Shown in pieces: positions 42,199 through 58,026 of a DNA stretch of 64,000 nucleotides (within the stretch, counting starts at the first letter, position 1; each line of letters begins with the position of its first letter). The DNA is from Chinchilla lanigera (taxonomy: Eukaryota > Chordata > Mammalia > Rodentia > Chinchillidae), in the NCBI RefSeq assembly GCF_000276665.1, contig NW_004955417.1, forward strand, positions 19,084,973 to 19,148,972, in the 5' to 3' direction. The translations under genes and the position numbers were made by a program. The notes under the pieces were generated by a model. It was given only the letters and a program-made list of their open reading frames with translations, was not told where the DNA came from and made no database searches.

Positions 42199-42999
42199 TT
42201 ATATGTTAGTGAAAAGAATTTTACAGAGAAATCAGCAGATGTAGAAACAGAAAAGAAGGTCTGCACGCTTGTGAGAGAGAGCCCTACAGATAGGGAAGAG
42301 GGATGAAAAACAGAGGTAAGTTGGGGCTAAATAAAACATGTGTCTTTGGGTCATTTCAAGATTTTATTTATTTTAAGGATACCACTAAGAAGCCTTCCAG
42401 ATTTATTTGGAAATAATATGGCATATTTTTTACTTTTAAAGAATTATTCTTGCTAAAGTAGGGGCAAAAATATCTACAATTGGAAGGGAACAGAAGTAGA
42501 CACCTAGGGACTAGTGTATAGTCCTACTGTAATATGTAAAGAAATGACAGACCACAAAACTCCAAATGATTTGAAATACATAAAATTAAAATCCTTGACC
42601 CTGATTTCCAATATCTCTAACTTAGTCTAGCTAACTTTAACCCCACCTATTAACTTGCTTATACTTTTGCCTACATTTTAAGACAATTATAGTACCTCTG
42701 CTGTTCTGAAAACTGAAGAATCCTTGAGAGACTTATGATCTACCTAGGATGCTGTTCTTACCCGTTAAAAATATTAAACCACGTCTTTAATTTCTTCTAA
42801 TAAACTTAGGAGAAACAAACTTATCCACAACCATCTTAACTCATGCTGTAGTCCTTTCTAGCACTTAATCAACAAGGCTTTCAAATGGTTGACAGTTTAA
42901 CCTTTGACAACATATGTAAAAGTTTACGTTCCATATAATTTTACTTAACTTTTTTTTAACCTTGGTTTCCTAAAGCCTGTGTTGCTATCTCTTTTCCAA

Positions 43000-43285
43000 C
43001 TTTGTGCATGACTTGAAGATGCCTTCACTGATTTTACTTTTTAAAGTTCACTTCTTGCAATTACTCTGCCTCACATCTCCCTGTTCTTCTGGCAGTGTCT
43101 AACAGGCATATACTATGAGATAATTATTTATTTGCTTACTCTATATTTTCTTGCACTAGAAGATAAATTCTGAGAAAGCAAGGGCTTTTGCTTATCTTAC
43201 TAACTGCTAGATTTTCAAGGTATAATACAATACCTAACATAGACCAACATTCAACAAATATTTATCAAGCACTTTCTGAATGACT
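43000..43285 (+). mobile_element. L2-like LINE 3'-end relic
   Basis: The order gcactagaagataaattctg, agcaagggcttttgct, acaatacctaacatag, tcaacaaatatttatcaag matches the L2 3' end. Start is approximate. Confidence 0.6.
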
Positions 43286-43760
43286 AAATGCTACAGAGGT
43301 GAAAGAATAAATATCATATTTATTTTTTCCAATATATGTATTTGTCATATATGTATATATATATTTGGCCCAAACTCTACTTTCAAATCTTCATTCTAAA
43401 ACTGAGAAAATGAGAAAACTTAAGAAAGTAATTTATCATTTGTTGTACTTTTCTCATGAACAATAAATATTAAAACAGCAATGGTAGTAATAATTTTATG
43501 CCATATCAAACTGTGGCTATGATTATCAGATGAGTTTAACTATGAAAAGCACTTGTAATAGTATCTGGCATATAATGAGAACTACATAAGGGTAATCAGG
43601 TTTTGTGTTATAGCACTGGGATCCTTTGCCTTGAAGAGATTTAGCCCTTACCCTAAGGGCTAAATATGAATAAGTGCAATTGATGAAATAATAATTCTTT
43701 CCGCTTTTCCTTACTTTCACTTCCCACTTATGAAAAATATTTGCCAATGAAAAACACTGG

Positions 43761-44634
43761 TGTGGTAGATTGACAGCTGGTGGTCTGCTTGTAACACCCA
43801 GCTAAATTGAACCAGTGTGGTAATGGGTGTGGGAGGTCCACTTGAGGATTGGTGCCAGCAGAATAAGAAGCAGAACTGGAAAAGAAGTTTAGAGGCTGTT
43901 AGAAGCTGTTGGGAAGCTGTAAGGATCTGCTGGTTTTCCTGGAGGAGTTTGTTATGCTAGCTTTCCTGATAAACTCGGCTGTTCTCATCTTTGAAAGAGC
44001 TTGGGATATTGTTAATTCGAAGAATGGCTATGGAGGGAAAGATAGGGCACTGCTCAGTCTCCTGGAGAAGCTTGTCTCATTGTCTTCCCTGGTGGGAACG
44101 TGGCTCTCCTCATCTTTGGCGGAGCTCAGGACCTCTCTGTCACTGAGGATGGCTGTGGTGCTTTTCAGGGGAGCTCTGGTTTTTACTTTGAGCGTCACTT
44201 CCTGGGTCCAGTTCAGATCCCTCACTCTGCTACCACAGATCCTTCATCCCCCTGACACAAACTTTCAAACTTCCACCACTGACTTTTGGGCCATCCAAGC
44301 ACAGATCCGTGAAATAGGTCTGCATGAGACATTGTCACGGGCTCTAGGTCTCTAGCTGGACTCATGGGAGACATTGTTATGGGCTCTAGGTTCAGCTGGA
44401 TTCATGAAGGACATTACTGTGGGATGCAGGCCCTCAGCGGGATTCTTGGTCTTTAGTGTGTGGATAGATTTGCTGCACTGTTTGTATATAATTCTTTGGG
44501 TGACTATTATAAAATACTCTTATAAAATATGTGTCCTGGATTTTATTGTTCCCCTTGCAAAACCTCAAACTAAAACAACTGCTAATCACTAAAATAATTT
44601 TGTGTAAAATTTTGGCGTGCAATCTTTGTTAACA
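43761..44634 (+). mobile_element. LTR-like block of unknown family
   Basis: An 874-base, less AT-rich block starting TGTGGTAG and ending TTAACA. It contains about three 40-base imperfect repeats at 44329-44450 and a later TATAAAAT-containing AT-rich part. I could not find a target duplication or name a family. A 148-codon open frame inside (43909-44355) resembles no protein I know. Confidence 0.45.
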
Positions 44635-44715
44635 GGAGCAGGATGTAATAAGACAATGGCATAGGGTGTGATAAATCAGATGTTTGTAATTGAAGGCAAT
44701 AATGGGAAATGAGGA

Positions 44716-44794
44716 CGGGAATATGATTCCGTGGTGCAGTACATGGCTAGCTGGTGCTAAACCTTGTGTTCAAACCCCAGAAATAAAAAACAAA
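44716..44794 (+). mobile_element. Possible old ID-like (tRNA-derived) SINE
   Basis: Degenerate gtggtgcagtacatggctag ... tgtgttcaaaccccag order followed by an A-rich tail resembles an old ID. No clear target duplication. Confidence 0.4.
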
Positions 44795-44889
44795 GTGAGG
44801 AATTAAATAACGTGCAGCACCACAGCTCTTTCTGCAAAAGTATTTATCAAACCAATAAATCTCACTGAAAACTACGTATCCTCTAAGTA

Positions 44890-45120
44890 GTGTTGGTAAA
44901 TAGTTTTAAACATGAAGCAACCTGATCTACTACTTATGTAGGAAGCAGACTAAATGAGTTCAGATCTTGTGTCTTCTATTTGCTAATTTTTTGGCCTTAC
45001 ACAAGTTGCTAAGACTCTGGGCTCCAGTTTTCTCAGCTGTAATACAGACATAAGTCTGAGATGCTGCTAAAATACTGTAAAGCACTTAGAATAGGACAGG
45101 ACACATATCATTGTGAATGT
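44890..45120 (+). mobile_element. MIR SINE relic
   Basis: Forward MIR: ttggccttacacaagttgc, ctccagttttctcagctgt and taaagcacttagaatagg occur in MIR order. Confidence 0.7.
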
Positions 45121-45539
45121 CAACATCAGCATAACTGTTGTAATGATGTCTGTGCCCTGAACACCTATAACTTCAGTCTCCTGTGACCTTCCTCATGAAC
45201 ATGGCATTGAAAACTCCCACATAATCTCCCACAATACATCAAACTATTAGCTTTGTTTCTAGCCTGATTCAAATTGGTTATGCTTTAAAATTGCTGAGAT
45301 TATTATGTCACATTGATGCACATTAAAGTACTATATAAAAACCACGAGTGTCGAAACGTTTTATAGCCATGTATAATAAGTGTGGTACACGCTGTGCTTT
45401 TAACACTTCCAAAACAGTGGTCTAGATGTCATACTCAAGAAATACTAAGTAATAGCCAGTTGCATTAAAGCAATACCTCATCTTGCACAAAACACCTATT
45501 TTGATTATCTTGAAAAAAATCAACAGACTTTATGCCAAT

Positions 45540-45660
45540 ATACCCAATATTGTTATGCGTTAGTTTGACAGACCGTTTCAACTAGAAATTACCTGGGAAA
45601 ATGAGTACTCTAGTCTCAATGTGGGGGTGGGCTGGGGTGTCACGTCCTGGGGGTATTAAA
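45540..45660 (+). mobile_element. Possible rodent LTR fragment
   Basis: ttagtttgacagaccgtttc followed by ttacctgggaaaatgagtac resembles the start of a rodent LTR family, but only about 120 bases can be compared. Confidence 0.3.
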
Positions 45661-46649
45661 TGAAGTAGACAAGGCCATGTATTCAGTTAACAATAGAACT
45701 GAAAAAGGAGTATAAAGTAGTACCAATTATGAAGTATGTCATCCAAATCTTAAACAGTAGGAGTATATATTCTTAGTCCATGTTTTCACTGGATTGTTCA
45801 ATTAGAGAAATTCACAGTTATGAGAATTTGCAGCAATGCTGTGTGCAATAGATGTTCACAGTTTTAAAATACATATTTAATCTAATCAGTGTTGTTTTTA
45901 AAGGAATCCTCTTATTTGACTTATCATTCAGCTTTGAAGTGCAATTTACTGTTTCACACTGACATGAGAACATTGCCTTCTGTGCATCAGTATCTTTTGA
46001 GGATGGCTATTATTTGAAAAGCACCCTGTTTGTTCAAATGTGCAGACATAGCTGCTTCTTGTTCAAACAAATTTCTTGAAATTGCTTTAGGGATTGTTTC
46101 TGGCAATATTTTTTGGTTATTTTTAATTTCCTATTTTCTTTGCAATGAAGCATCCAATCCAATTCCAGAGAAAAATGCTGCATTTATCTCCTCCTATTCA
46201 ACTGAGCTATTAAAGGCTGCTTCAGAAAAGACAAAACAGAACACTGGCAAATTGCCACTCTTTCTCCAAACCAAGAAAGCACAAGTGCAAAAACTTTCTG
46301 CCAAATAAGGACACAGTTTTCCTTACAGAGGACAAAAATAACATTCTGTGTTGCCCTATAAAGTCAGAGCTGTAGACAAACCCCAGTGTACTTCCTTTGT
46401 GATTCACTTTAGAACTATAATATCATCATCTGGGGAAGATTTAGGGGTGGAAAAGCATTGATCATGTTACGTTCAATTATGTAATTTTAGTAGTATAATT
46501 TTGAAAGTAATCTATAATGAATCTAAGTACTTTTACTTGAAACCACAGCTAACAGTGGCTCAATAAACACTACCTGAATTCTCATTAAGAAATAAAAATA
46601 ATAAGCTTTTTTTTGAGGTTTGGAGAAAATCTAGTGAGTTGGTGTGCAG

Positions 46650-47132
46650 TGCCTGATTGATTATGTCAACTTGAGAAGTTTAGAAGCTTACCTAAACTTG
46701 GCTCAGCAATTGGCTCAGCAATTCTACACCCTAAGGTGTAGAGGAGCCACCCTAGGGTGGATCATCACCTAGATAATATAAAAGAGAAATGAAGAAGGAC
46801 AGAGGAACTTCCATTCCTTTTGGAGGAGCTCCAGTTTTCGCCTTCAGCTTGGGCTTTCTCTCCTGGCCTCTAGTGCAGACTCTTTGGCTTCCGTCTTGGA
46901 TCCTTCAGCCTCCCATCATAGACTCATCGGCCTCCTCATACAGACTTGCACGGAACTCTGCAGTGAACTCCAGACCCTGGACTGATCCCTTCAGTCTTCA
47001 TTGTGCAGACACCCTCTACACGCTTCCTTATACAACTCTGTGGCTGACCGTCGTAAGCCAACCTTGCAATTTCTTATACATTTGTACATCTTACGTTGTA
47101 TCAGTTTCTCTAGTAAAATCCTGACTGATACA
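46650..47132 (+). mobile_element. ERVL-like LTR relic (unassigned)
   Basis: Begins near tgattgattatgtcaactt, has gtggatcatcacctagata then tataaaagag, a C/T-rich exon-like stretch and ends tttctctagtaaaatcctga then ctgataca, the closing pattern of several old LTR families. Boundaries approximate. Confidence 0.5.
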
Positions 47133-48469
47133 TGCTGTGTGATACATATATGTTTCATCGGTGGTAAAGTTATCTACAAATTTCACTTTTGCAGCGCTGA
47201 CATTATAAAGTCAACCTTTTTTTTCTTTTACCTATATATGGGCAAAATGAAGAGCAAAAGTTCATCTTTAAATTTAAACGTGAGAAAATAAATATAATGA
47301 GAAATGAATTAACAAGGGTTATTTTTGGTATTTACTTAGAGAAGGAATACAAGATGCTATTGGGAAACAAAGCTATTGGGAAATCTCAGAATTATCACAG
47401 GAAAATACTAATATCTATTGCATGACAGACTTCCTCAGATGTAGACAGCTATAGGACGGTATCCTGTTTCAGTACAGAACCTATTAGAAACTTAAAAGCA
47501 ATAAGCAAAGACCTTTCTCTACAGGGTTAGGTTGCATTTTATATCAATAAGTAACAGAGGACTCTTACAGTGACACTTTGTTCTTTGTCAGCCTCTACTT
47601 TCCTCTCTCTGTTCATTACAAGAACTTGGTTGATTTTGCTGAGCGGGAATATGCTATAGCTATCTTTATTTATCACTTTAAAGTACCGTCCATGTTCAGA
47701 ATTAACTAGAACAGCAAAGCAGCCACTGTCTGCTTAGAGATGACTGGTGGGCCACGTTGCTCCATGGAATGTAAACAATTTAGCTAACAACTGGCAGAAG
47801 ACAAAATAACTCTTTGATCTATTGGAATGAGAAAAAAATAGAAACTTTGTGGAATCTCAAAAAAAAAAAAAAAAAAGCAGAACAATATTCTGACCATCAA
47901 AATGATCCTTGCATGTCAATGAATATGAATGAATATTGCTTCGTTGTCAATAACATATTTGCATTCCATTCTTTCCTATCTTTAGAAAATAAACATTAAG
48001 ATATCGAATCATAAAACTGCCCCAATTTTCACACAACACTTAGAAGCACACAGTGCTTTTCAGATTTTCCCAGAAACCTCCTCGCATAGTTTCAATCTCA
48101 CTACAATCCTCTCCCAAAACCCTTTTGCTGAGATGCCACAGGGTCCTACACAACATATTGTCTCACTTATTATAAATAGCAAATTAGCCCAAATTTGCTT
48201 AATAAAAGTTATGCTCCTGATGGTCTTCAGCTGAAGGAGACAGATAGTAAGATATTGTTGAGAATAAAGTACTATATGAATCCAACAAATGTGTAAATAT
48301 AACAGGCTGTCAAAGGATAGTAAGCTTTTGGGTCTTGACTTTCACCCAGTCGAGTAATCAGTAAGGTCCTTTAAGTTTTTGAGTGATAACAGCTGGCATT
48401 AGCTTTTCCTCATCACAGTTTTATCAGTATGGATTTTTAGGTGCAGTATTTCTTTTTACATAGACACAC

Positions 48470-48503
48470 ACATACAGATACACACACACATACACACACA
48501 CAT
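48470..48503. repeat. Imperfect CA microsatellite
   Basis: CA/TACA units with T interruptions. Confidence 0.9.
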
Positions 48504-48690
48504 CACTGTATGCTGGCCACGTTCCCCATGCTCTGAATATCAAGCAATGAAATCCTTCAGCAGTTCAGAGTCCTACACTGAAATACAAAAGGAGTGTAGG
48601 GGACGGCGACTCTTAGCATATCCTTTTAAGATAGAATAATTCTAGTCTTAGCCCAAGCCTCAAAATGTGTCTTGAGAAACATCCTGGAGG

Positions 48691-49276
48691 GGTTGTAAAA
48701 AGTTAGCTTTACAGTCATGACTTAGCCCTGGAATGCTTCTCCAAAGGCAAAGAACATCCGGGTCCAAATAACCACCTATGACCCTGCCTGGGTTGTTTCA
48801 CCCCTTCCCTGGCCCTAGATAAACATTGTAACGGTAAAGGAAATGTATGGTTATCTAAGGGAGACATGTAGAACAGAGTACAGAAAGTGTAAACCACTGT
48901 GGTTGGGCTCATGACTGGAGCCCGACCTGGGTACGTAGCACAAGGAAAACAATGTGTGGCCAGGGCTACAACATGCTACAGCATGCTTAGTGAGTTACAA
49001 TTTAGAGTAAGATTAACAACATTAACTAAAAATACAGCAAAATTATACACTAGAGTAAAATTTACTTCAAGGTTATTCATTATTCATTTCTGATAACAGA
49101 TCAGCATGGAAACCAAAAATGTATATAAGTTAGGAGCAAAAGCAGGCCCACGCCCACTTCCCTGACTTGCAAGTCAGGGATGAAGGATGGCTAGCCTCAA
49201 ATTAATAAAGCTCTGTTTGTTCTCAATAGAGTCCTTCAGTTTCTTGAAGAATACAACCCATTTTTTTGCCATTACA
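48691..49276 (+). mobile_element. Solo LTR with a 102-base insert
   Basis: Flanked by ggagg at 48686-48690 and 49277-49281. It contains a TATA-like tatataag (49122-49129), AATAAA (49203-49208) and ends CCATTACA. The AT-rich segment 48995-49096, just upstream of the TATA box, is a 101/102 match to 49721-49822 outside the element. The exact 5' end (48691 or the TGT at 48694) is uncertain. Confidence 0.6.
48995..49096. repeat. 102-base direct repeat, copy 1 (inside solo LTR)
   Basis: Starts ttacaatttagagtaagatt and ends tttctgataa; one mismatch from copy 2. Confidence 0.95.
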
Positions 49277-49720
49277 GGAGGTCAGGTCTTTAGGTTGTAT
49301 GAGGCAAAGCAGTCACACAATTAAAAGTGACCATGATTTATATTTTGTATAAAATCTCTCATATCTGGAGGCGCCTCTTTCAGTGTAAGATTTTGCAGAG
49401 TTAAATTTGATGTCCCCAAATACAGCATTTATTAAATAAAGGAAACATAACTTTAAAGGATGACCTGAAAGATTACAAACTTTTAGACTACATTTCCAAA
49501 AAAAAAAAATGGATCATTATATAATTCCTTCTTTAACACTGGATAGCTACTAATAGAAAACAATAGATAATACATATTACTAACTCATTTAAATAGTCTC
49601 CCCTTACCAATGGGAAATACATTCAAAGATTCCCTTAGTGAGTTTTTAAAAACACAGATAGTATTAGCCTTTATACAGTACAATGATACCTATAAATATA
49701 TACCTCTGATAAGATTTAAT

Positions 49721-49822
49721 TTACAATTTAGAGTAAGATTAACAACATTAACTAAAAATACAGCAAAATTATACACTAGAGTAAAATTTACTTCAAGGTT
49801 ATTCATTATTTATTTCTGATAA
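49721..49822. repeat. 102-base direct repeat, copy 2
   Basis: Same unit in AT-rich sequence 445 bases past the LTR end; the likely source of copy 1. Confidence 0.95.
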
Positions 49823-50694
49823 TTTCCATTTCCTTATGCCAGAACAAAACCCATGATTCTGTACAATTATATACTAATATATTTTTTAAAAGTGAAGTAA
49901 AAATGGGTTTGTGTAATTACTTTGATTAGGATTGATAAATTGCTTAGGATTGAATTTTGTTATTAATTGGTATAAGTCAACTCTGTGTAGACCCTATCGA
50001 GATATTAAGGAAAGGTTTTTCATTAGGGAATTACAATTATGGAAGTTGTGGAGAGATAAAAACATTTCCTCAAATGAAAACAGAATATGATATCTGAGGT
50101 AAAGTGCCTCACCAGTCATGCTTGCCCTATTTTTTCACTGCCTAGATCTTTCGTTTTGCAAGAATAAAAGAATTGAAAGAAAACTGAGAGAGTAAACTGT
50201 TGTAAGATGAGGTCCACTCCATCGACTCCAGGTATTAAGTATTGAATTATCTGTTTATCCAGGTATTAAATATTGAATTGTCTAATTTACCTGTTAGAAA
50301 ACAAAAAATGACTTGACCAATACACCACCATGAAGAGAGCTATTCTGGAGTAAGAATTAGGGAGTAAGATCCGAAGAAATTTGTAATAGGATAGCCTTAA
50401 ATTTGATCGAAGGTAAGTACTTTACATTTTAGAAAAGATGAGGCAAGATAAAAATCAGTACTAGACGAAATCAGAGTAGCACTCAATTTTTAACATGAGC
50501 CAATGCTACGTACTCAACTTTCCTGGCTATATTAAAGTTTGGGTAAAATTTCTAGAGATGTAGATTCATGTGTTAGGCTTTAGTGGTCTCTGACAATTGT
50601 GTCTTTGTATGAAATCTAAAGTGAAAACAAAAATGCAATAGTAGAAAAATATAAAATGTGATCGAGGATGTGAAAAGAAAGCGAATGCTTGCCA

Positions 50695-51005
50695 AACATC
50701 TAGTCCACCAGGTGCTATGCTAACTGTGCAGTGTGCACTGACTCTGGTTTTCAAACAGTCTCTTCAATGTAATGCTCATAATATTAGAAGTGACAGTACT
50801 CGGGGGCCTAGCTATACAAACTTACTAATACTCAGCACTGCCTGACCAGCAGTTTCCTATGGCTTAACATGATACATGCCAGTATTAAAGAAAACTGTAT
50901 CATTTCAGGAGTCCTGTGCTATTTTACAGCTGAGGAAAGTGGAGATGGAAAAATAACTTGTCCAACATCAACCGGAAAAGTGTTAAACAAACACTGGATC
51001 TGTTT
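50695..51005 (-). mobile_element. Possible MIR relic
   Basis: Scattered reverse MIR motifs (ccaccaggtgctatgc; ttttacagctgaggaaag; aacttgtccaacatcaac). The middle is not recognisable, so an internal insertion or heavy decay is likely. Confidence 0.5.
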
Positions 51006-52103
51006 TATTACTAAGCTATTCTAAATCTGTAACACACGACTAAAAACCAATTCCAAAGTCAAGGGAGACACATTTTAGAATGATAGTGTATGTATACACT
51101 CACATATCTCTATGTACTCATAAGTACACATTGATAGTTGTGTGTATGTATGCATACACTCTGTCTTGCACATGTGCTTTATATAAATACACACATACAC
51201 ATACACTGACAACTTTTCCTCTGATAGTCTTTTTGCTTTGATATGTCTCCTAAATTTTATAAGAGCTTTATACTCTCTATAAGGTTGTCTTACAGGTTTT
51301 TATAGTCCCTTACTGAACAGTATCTTCTTATGAGTTCTTCAGACAAGATACAAAATGATAAAAAAATTAGGCAGAGATTCATGAATGGAAAGGATACATA
51401 TTACAGTTCCACAATGAATTCATGCTTTGGTCTTATGATCGTTGTTTCTAGAATTATGATCGTCTATTAAAGTAACATTGCTATCATCAGAGCCATAAGG
51501 TGTACCTACAGACTGCCAGGTTCAGGGAAGAACTCGAAGAATGTAAAAGAGGTTATTAAGACATAAACACTGCAAACGTTGCCTAACTGAGCACTCTACT
51601 TTCTAATTAGCTGTGAGGTAGTACACATTAGCTATAAGAATACTCATTACATATCCTCTATCTGGCTGATATGTACGCAGATTAAACAGCTCACATATTT
51701 ATAGTCAATTTTCTTTTTCAAATATGTTTTAAATATCTTTGAACACAATCATAGTTAACATATCACATTTTTCTTATAGTATGAGATTTGAGCTTCTAAT
51801 ACTTTATTACTTTGTTTTACAAAGATCAAGTTTCATATAACTATAGAGGACAAAGCTCAATTTTCATTTTTTTTTGCAAATTCAATTTAGTAAATTACTG
51901 AGGAAATATTCATGTTATTGGAATAAAATTTGTCCCTCTATATGAAGTAGAATGCATTTTTAAGAGCTAGATCATAAAAAGAAAGGGATATAGTCATTTC
52001 AAATAAACATTTTCTTATTTATCATGGAATAAAATCAATGTGGTAAAGGAAACATTTATGGGAAACCCTCTGAATGTCCTTTCAAAAATGTAACATTAGG
52101 AGA

Positions 52104-52247
52104 GCCAGGCGTGGTGGCGCACACCTGTAAACCCAGCACACGGGAGGCTGAGGCAGGAGGATTATTGCGAGTTTGAGACCAACCTGGGCTACAAAATGAG
52201 CTCAAGGCCAGCCTGAACTGCATAGCGAGACCATGTCTCAAAAAGAC
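52104..52247 (+). mobile_element. B1 SINE, well preserved
   Basis: Starts gccaggcgtggtggcgcac and ends in a AAATAATAA tail that has grown into a TAA microsatellite (to about 52275). CpGs are still intact, which suggests a fairly young copy. Confidence 0.92.
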
Positions 52248-52276
52248 CAAATAATAATAATAATAATAATAATATT
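52244..52276. repeat. TAA microsatellite grown from a B1 tail
   Basis: About eight TAA units directly after the B1 at 52104-52247. Confidence 0.92.
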
Positions 52277-52862
52277 ATGAAGATATGACCAAGAACAATT
52301 CTAAGTAGACAAATAAAATTGAAACTCCATAAGTCATTTCCCTGGAGTGAAAGTTATGAACTTAATGATTTGGAAGTTACTTAAAAAATCTAAGATTCTT
52401 GAATAGGTAAGTTTTGATAGAAGAATACAAATGAATAAGTAATGTGATACAAAGTATGCAGATATTGGATTCTAATTTTAGGACCCACAGTAGGTTGAAT
52501 AAATTACATAGATTAAAATAGGTTTTGTATAGAAAAATCTAGATGTTTCCAAATTACATGCAATACAATATGCCCAGCTGGTTCTGCATTATTGGTTTCC
52601 ATACAAAAATGATTCGTTTCCACTCAGTAATTACTGATGGATTTATTTCCTATATGCATTTGTACACATTTTAATGTTCCTAAAGCATTAAGAAAAGGTC
52701 ATTCCTCGCAAGTAAATATACTTGAAATGATAAATCTACAATGATGATACATGCCTCAGGTTTTAATGCTTGCAATCACTGGTTAAATATACATTGTATT
52801 CATTTTTTCCAGAACAATTTAAACTATATCCAATGAAACAAAAACATCTAGGTAATACCAAC

Positions 52863-53008
52863 CATGATAACTGAGCACAAAAAATCCACTTGTTGTGAAG
52901 TCACTGTGGAATTTTATGAGAATCTGATTTGAAGTGCTATAGACAGATTCCAAAGCAGTGTTGCCACTGAACTGGCCGATCTGAGGCGAGTTTTGGTCGG
53001 GTCCATCC
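52863..53008 (-). CDS. CSMD3: CSMD3 exon: second half of the same CUB domain
   Basis: The 146-base exon continues from the split tryptophan: DGPDQNSPQIGQFSGNTALE, later FHSDFTTSGF, ending VLSYH. It has no in-frame methionine, so simple ORF scans miss it. I found it by following the CUB frame and the splice signals. The acceptor is CACGACAG. The donor ATG|GTTGGT is weak, with T and G at intron positions 3 and 4. It opens the largest intron of the window (18.4 kb, down to 34432). Phase is 2 in and 1 out, restoring phase 1 for the rest of the gene. Confidence 0.92.
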
Positions 53009-53118
53009 CTGTCGTGAAGAAAAAGGAGAGAGTGAGAATAATCACGGAAAATACTGCACCCAGTTTAAAGAAAGGATTGAATATACTCATGTTATAATGT
53101 TAATAATAATAAGGTGGA

Positions 53119-53228
53119 AGGGGCTGGGGATTTAGCTCAGCGGCAAAGCGTCTGCCTGGCAAGCTCAAGGTCGTGAGTTCGGTTCCCGGTACCGGAGAAA
53201 AACCAAAAAAATAATAATAATAATAATA
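53119..53228 (+). mobile_element. ID SINE, young subfamily
   Basis: Intact ID ending cggagaaaaaccaaa followed by a TAA microsatellite. Target duplication aaggtgga at 53111-53118 and 53229-53236. Confidence 0.92.
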
Positions 53229-53711
53229 AAGGTGGAGATAAAATAAACAGTAAGCGACAGTATATGGGTGCATTTTGTGACTATATAGGTGATAATACAT
53301 TTTAAAATGCAAGGTATGAAAATAGATCACATCTACATCTAAATGAAAAGCATCCATATTCACTGTAATCAATTGTCTTTTATTTTTGGTCAAAATTCAG
53401 ATTCTCTAAAATGTTTCAGCTTTTATTTCCTCAGCAATGTTCTATTCAGAATTGTATATTACTAAAATTAGAAGGGCTTCTAGAACTCAAAGAGTAGTTC
53501 TGTGGCTCAATTGTCAATGCCTAATTCAGAGATTTTCTTTATATGTTTGAATAAATGTGTTTTTATTCATAATACAATTACATTCTTTTACTATGAATTA
53601 TTATGACAGAATTTAATAGTTATATTAAATAAATATAATTTGAATATAGGCTTTTAATTTTGCCAGTTTTAGTAGCTAGCTCTTTTTCTTAACTTACTCT
53701 ATTAAACGGTT

Positions 53712-53827
53712 ATTTTTGGGTTGTTTGTTTGTTTGTTTGTTTGTCTTTTCTTCCGGTACTAGGAATTGAACTCACAACCTTGCACTTGCCAGGCAAGTGC
53801 TGTGCTGCTGAGCTAAATACCCAGCCC
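53712..53827 (-). mobile_element. ID SINE with 13-base TSD
   Basis: Reverse ID with a TTTG-repeat tail. The target duplication ctattaaacggtt (53699-53711) recurs with one C-to-T change at 53828-53840, consistent with CpG decay. Confidence 0.92.
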
Positions 53828-54104
53828 CTATTAAATGGTTCTTGTAACATGTTAGCAATATCTTTAAATAATTTTTTCACCTATGAAACTTTTATTTTAC
53901 AATAGCTCCTTCGTGCTGTAATAAGCCAAAATCTATTTCTCTTGTTTGTCTCATTTTGCAAAGCTTATATGTCACCCTCAGTTATTCATACCAATTCAAA
54001 TAGCAGACGGCAATTTGTGACAGAGGATTGTGATACATTTTCATTCCTACCTTGCTTCACTCTTACATATAGTTGAATCAATCAATAACAATGGCCCTAG
54101 CTTA

Positions 54105-57722
<3,618 letters not shown>

Positions 57723-57932
57723 CTTGATACACAATGTGAAACCCCTGTTTGTTCTGGGAGTAGTCACTGTGAAAATACAAGCTGGTCTCATGGGTTGTGC
57801 TGAATAAAGAGAACGGTATTTGAGGGCCACTAAGCCGACCAATAACCGTACTCATTTCTGATGACCCACTTCTCACTTCCAAGTAATCGTGTATGGTTTC
57901 TGTAGAAAAATTTACAAACTGGAGATGTACAC
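57723..57932 (-). CDS. CSMD3: CSMD3 exon: rest of the same CUB domain
   Basis: This 210-base exon begins VHLQFVNFSTETIHDYLEVR and ends FHIVYQ, completing the CUB begun at 59230. HDYLEV and HSDYSQN hold the aspartate and asparagine positions that bind calcium in many CUB domains; calcium binding here is inferred from family. NFS is a possible N-glycosylation site. The acceptor is CTTTTAG and the donor AAG|GTGAGA; phase is 1 at both ends. The open frame continues into the intron past the donor, but the CUB homology stops exactly at the splice site and the next exon continues the split codon (G|CC, alanine). Confidence 0.94.
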
Positions 57933-57981
57933 CTAAAAGGAAAAAAATAAATTTAATAATATTCTATGTTTCACTAAATTA

Positions 57982-58022
<41 letters not shown>
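57982..58022. repeat. AC microsatellite
   Basis: About 20 perfect AC units, 50 bases upstream (in gene sense) of the CUB exon at 57932. Confidence 0.97.

Positions 58023-58026
<4 letters not shown>

Larger units (their letters stand above)
34432..52862 (-). other. CSMD3: Largest CSMD3 intron in window (18.4 kb), repeat-rich
   Basis: No exon is missing here: the protein runs directly from VLSYH to AYQLRVC. Contents include MIR and L2 relics, two MaLR elements (35389-36726 and about 39989-42198), MLT1, LTR-like blocks (43761-44634, about 46650-47132, 48691-49276), B1 and ID SINEs and microsatellites, all listed separately. Stretches 36870-38600, 45130-46640, 47140-48690 and 49830-50690 show nothing I can name with confidence. 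Confidence 0.85.

Noticed and set aside
43909..44355. 148-codon plus-strand ORF, the longest in the window
   Set aside because: It lies in an LTR-like repeat block, shows no known domain, and no splice or promoter context supports it.
53700..53730. CRISPR-like short repeats (TTTG runs)
   Set aside because: Simple sequence in a SINE tail in a mammalian genome, with no spacers.
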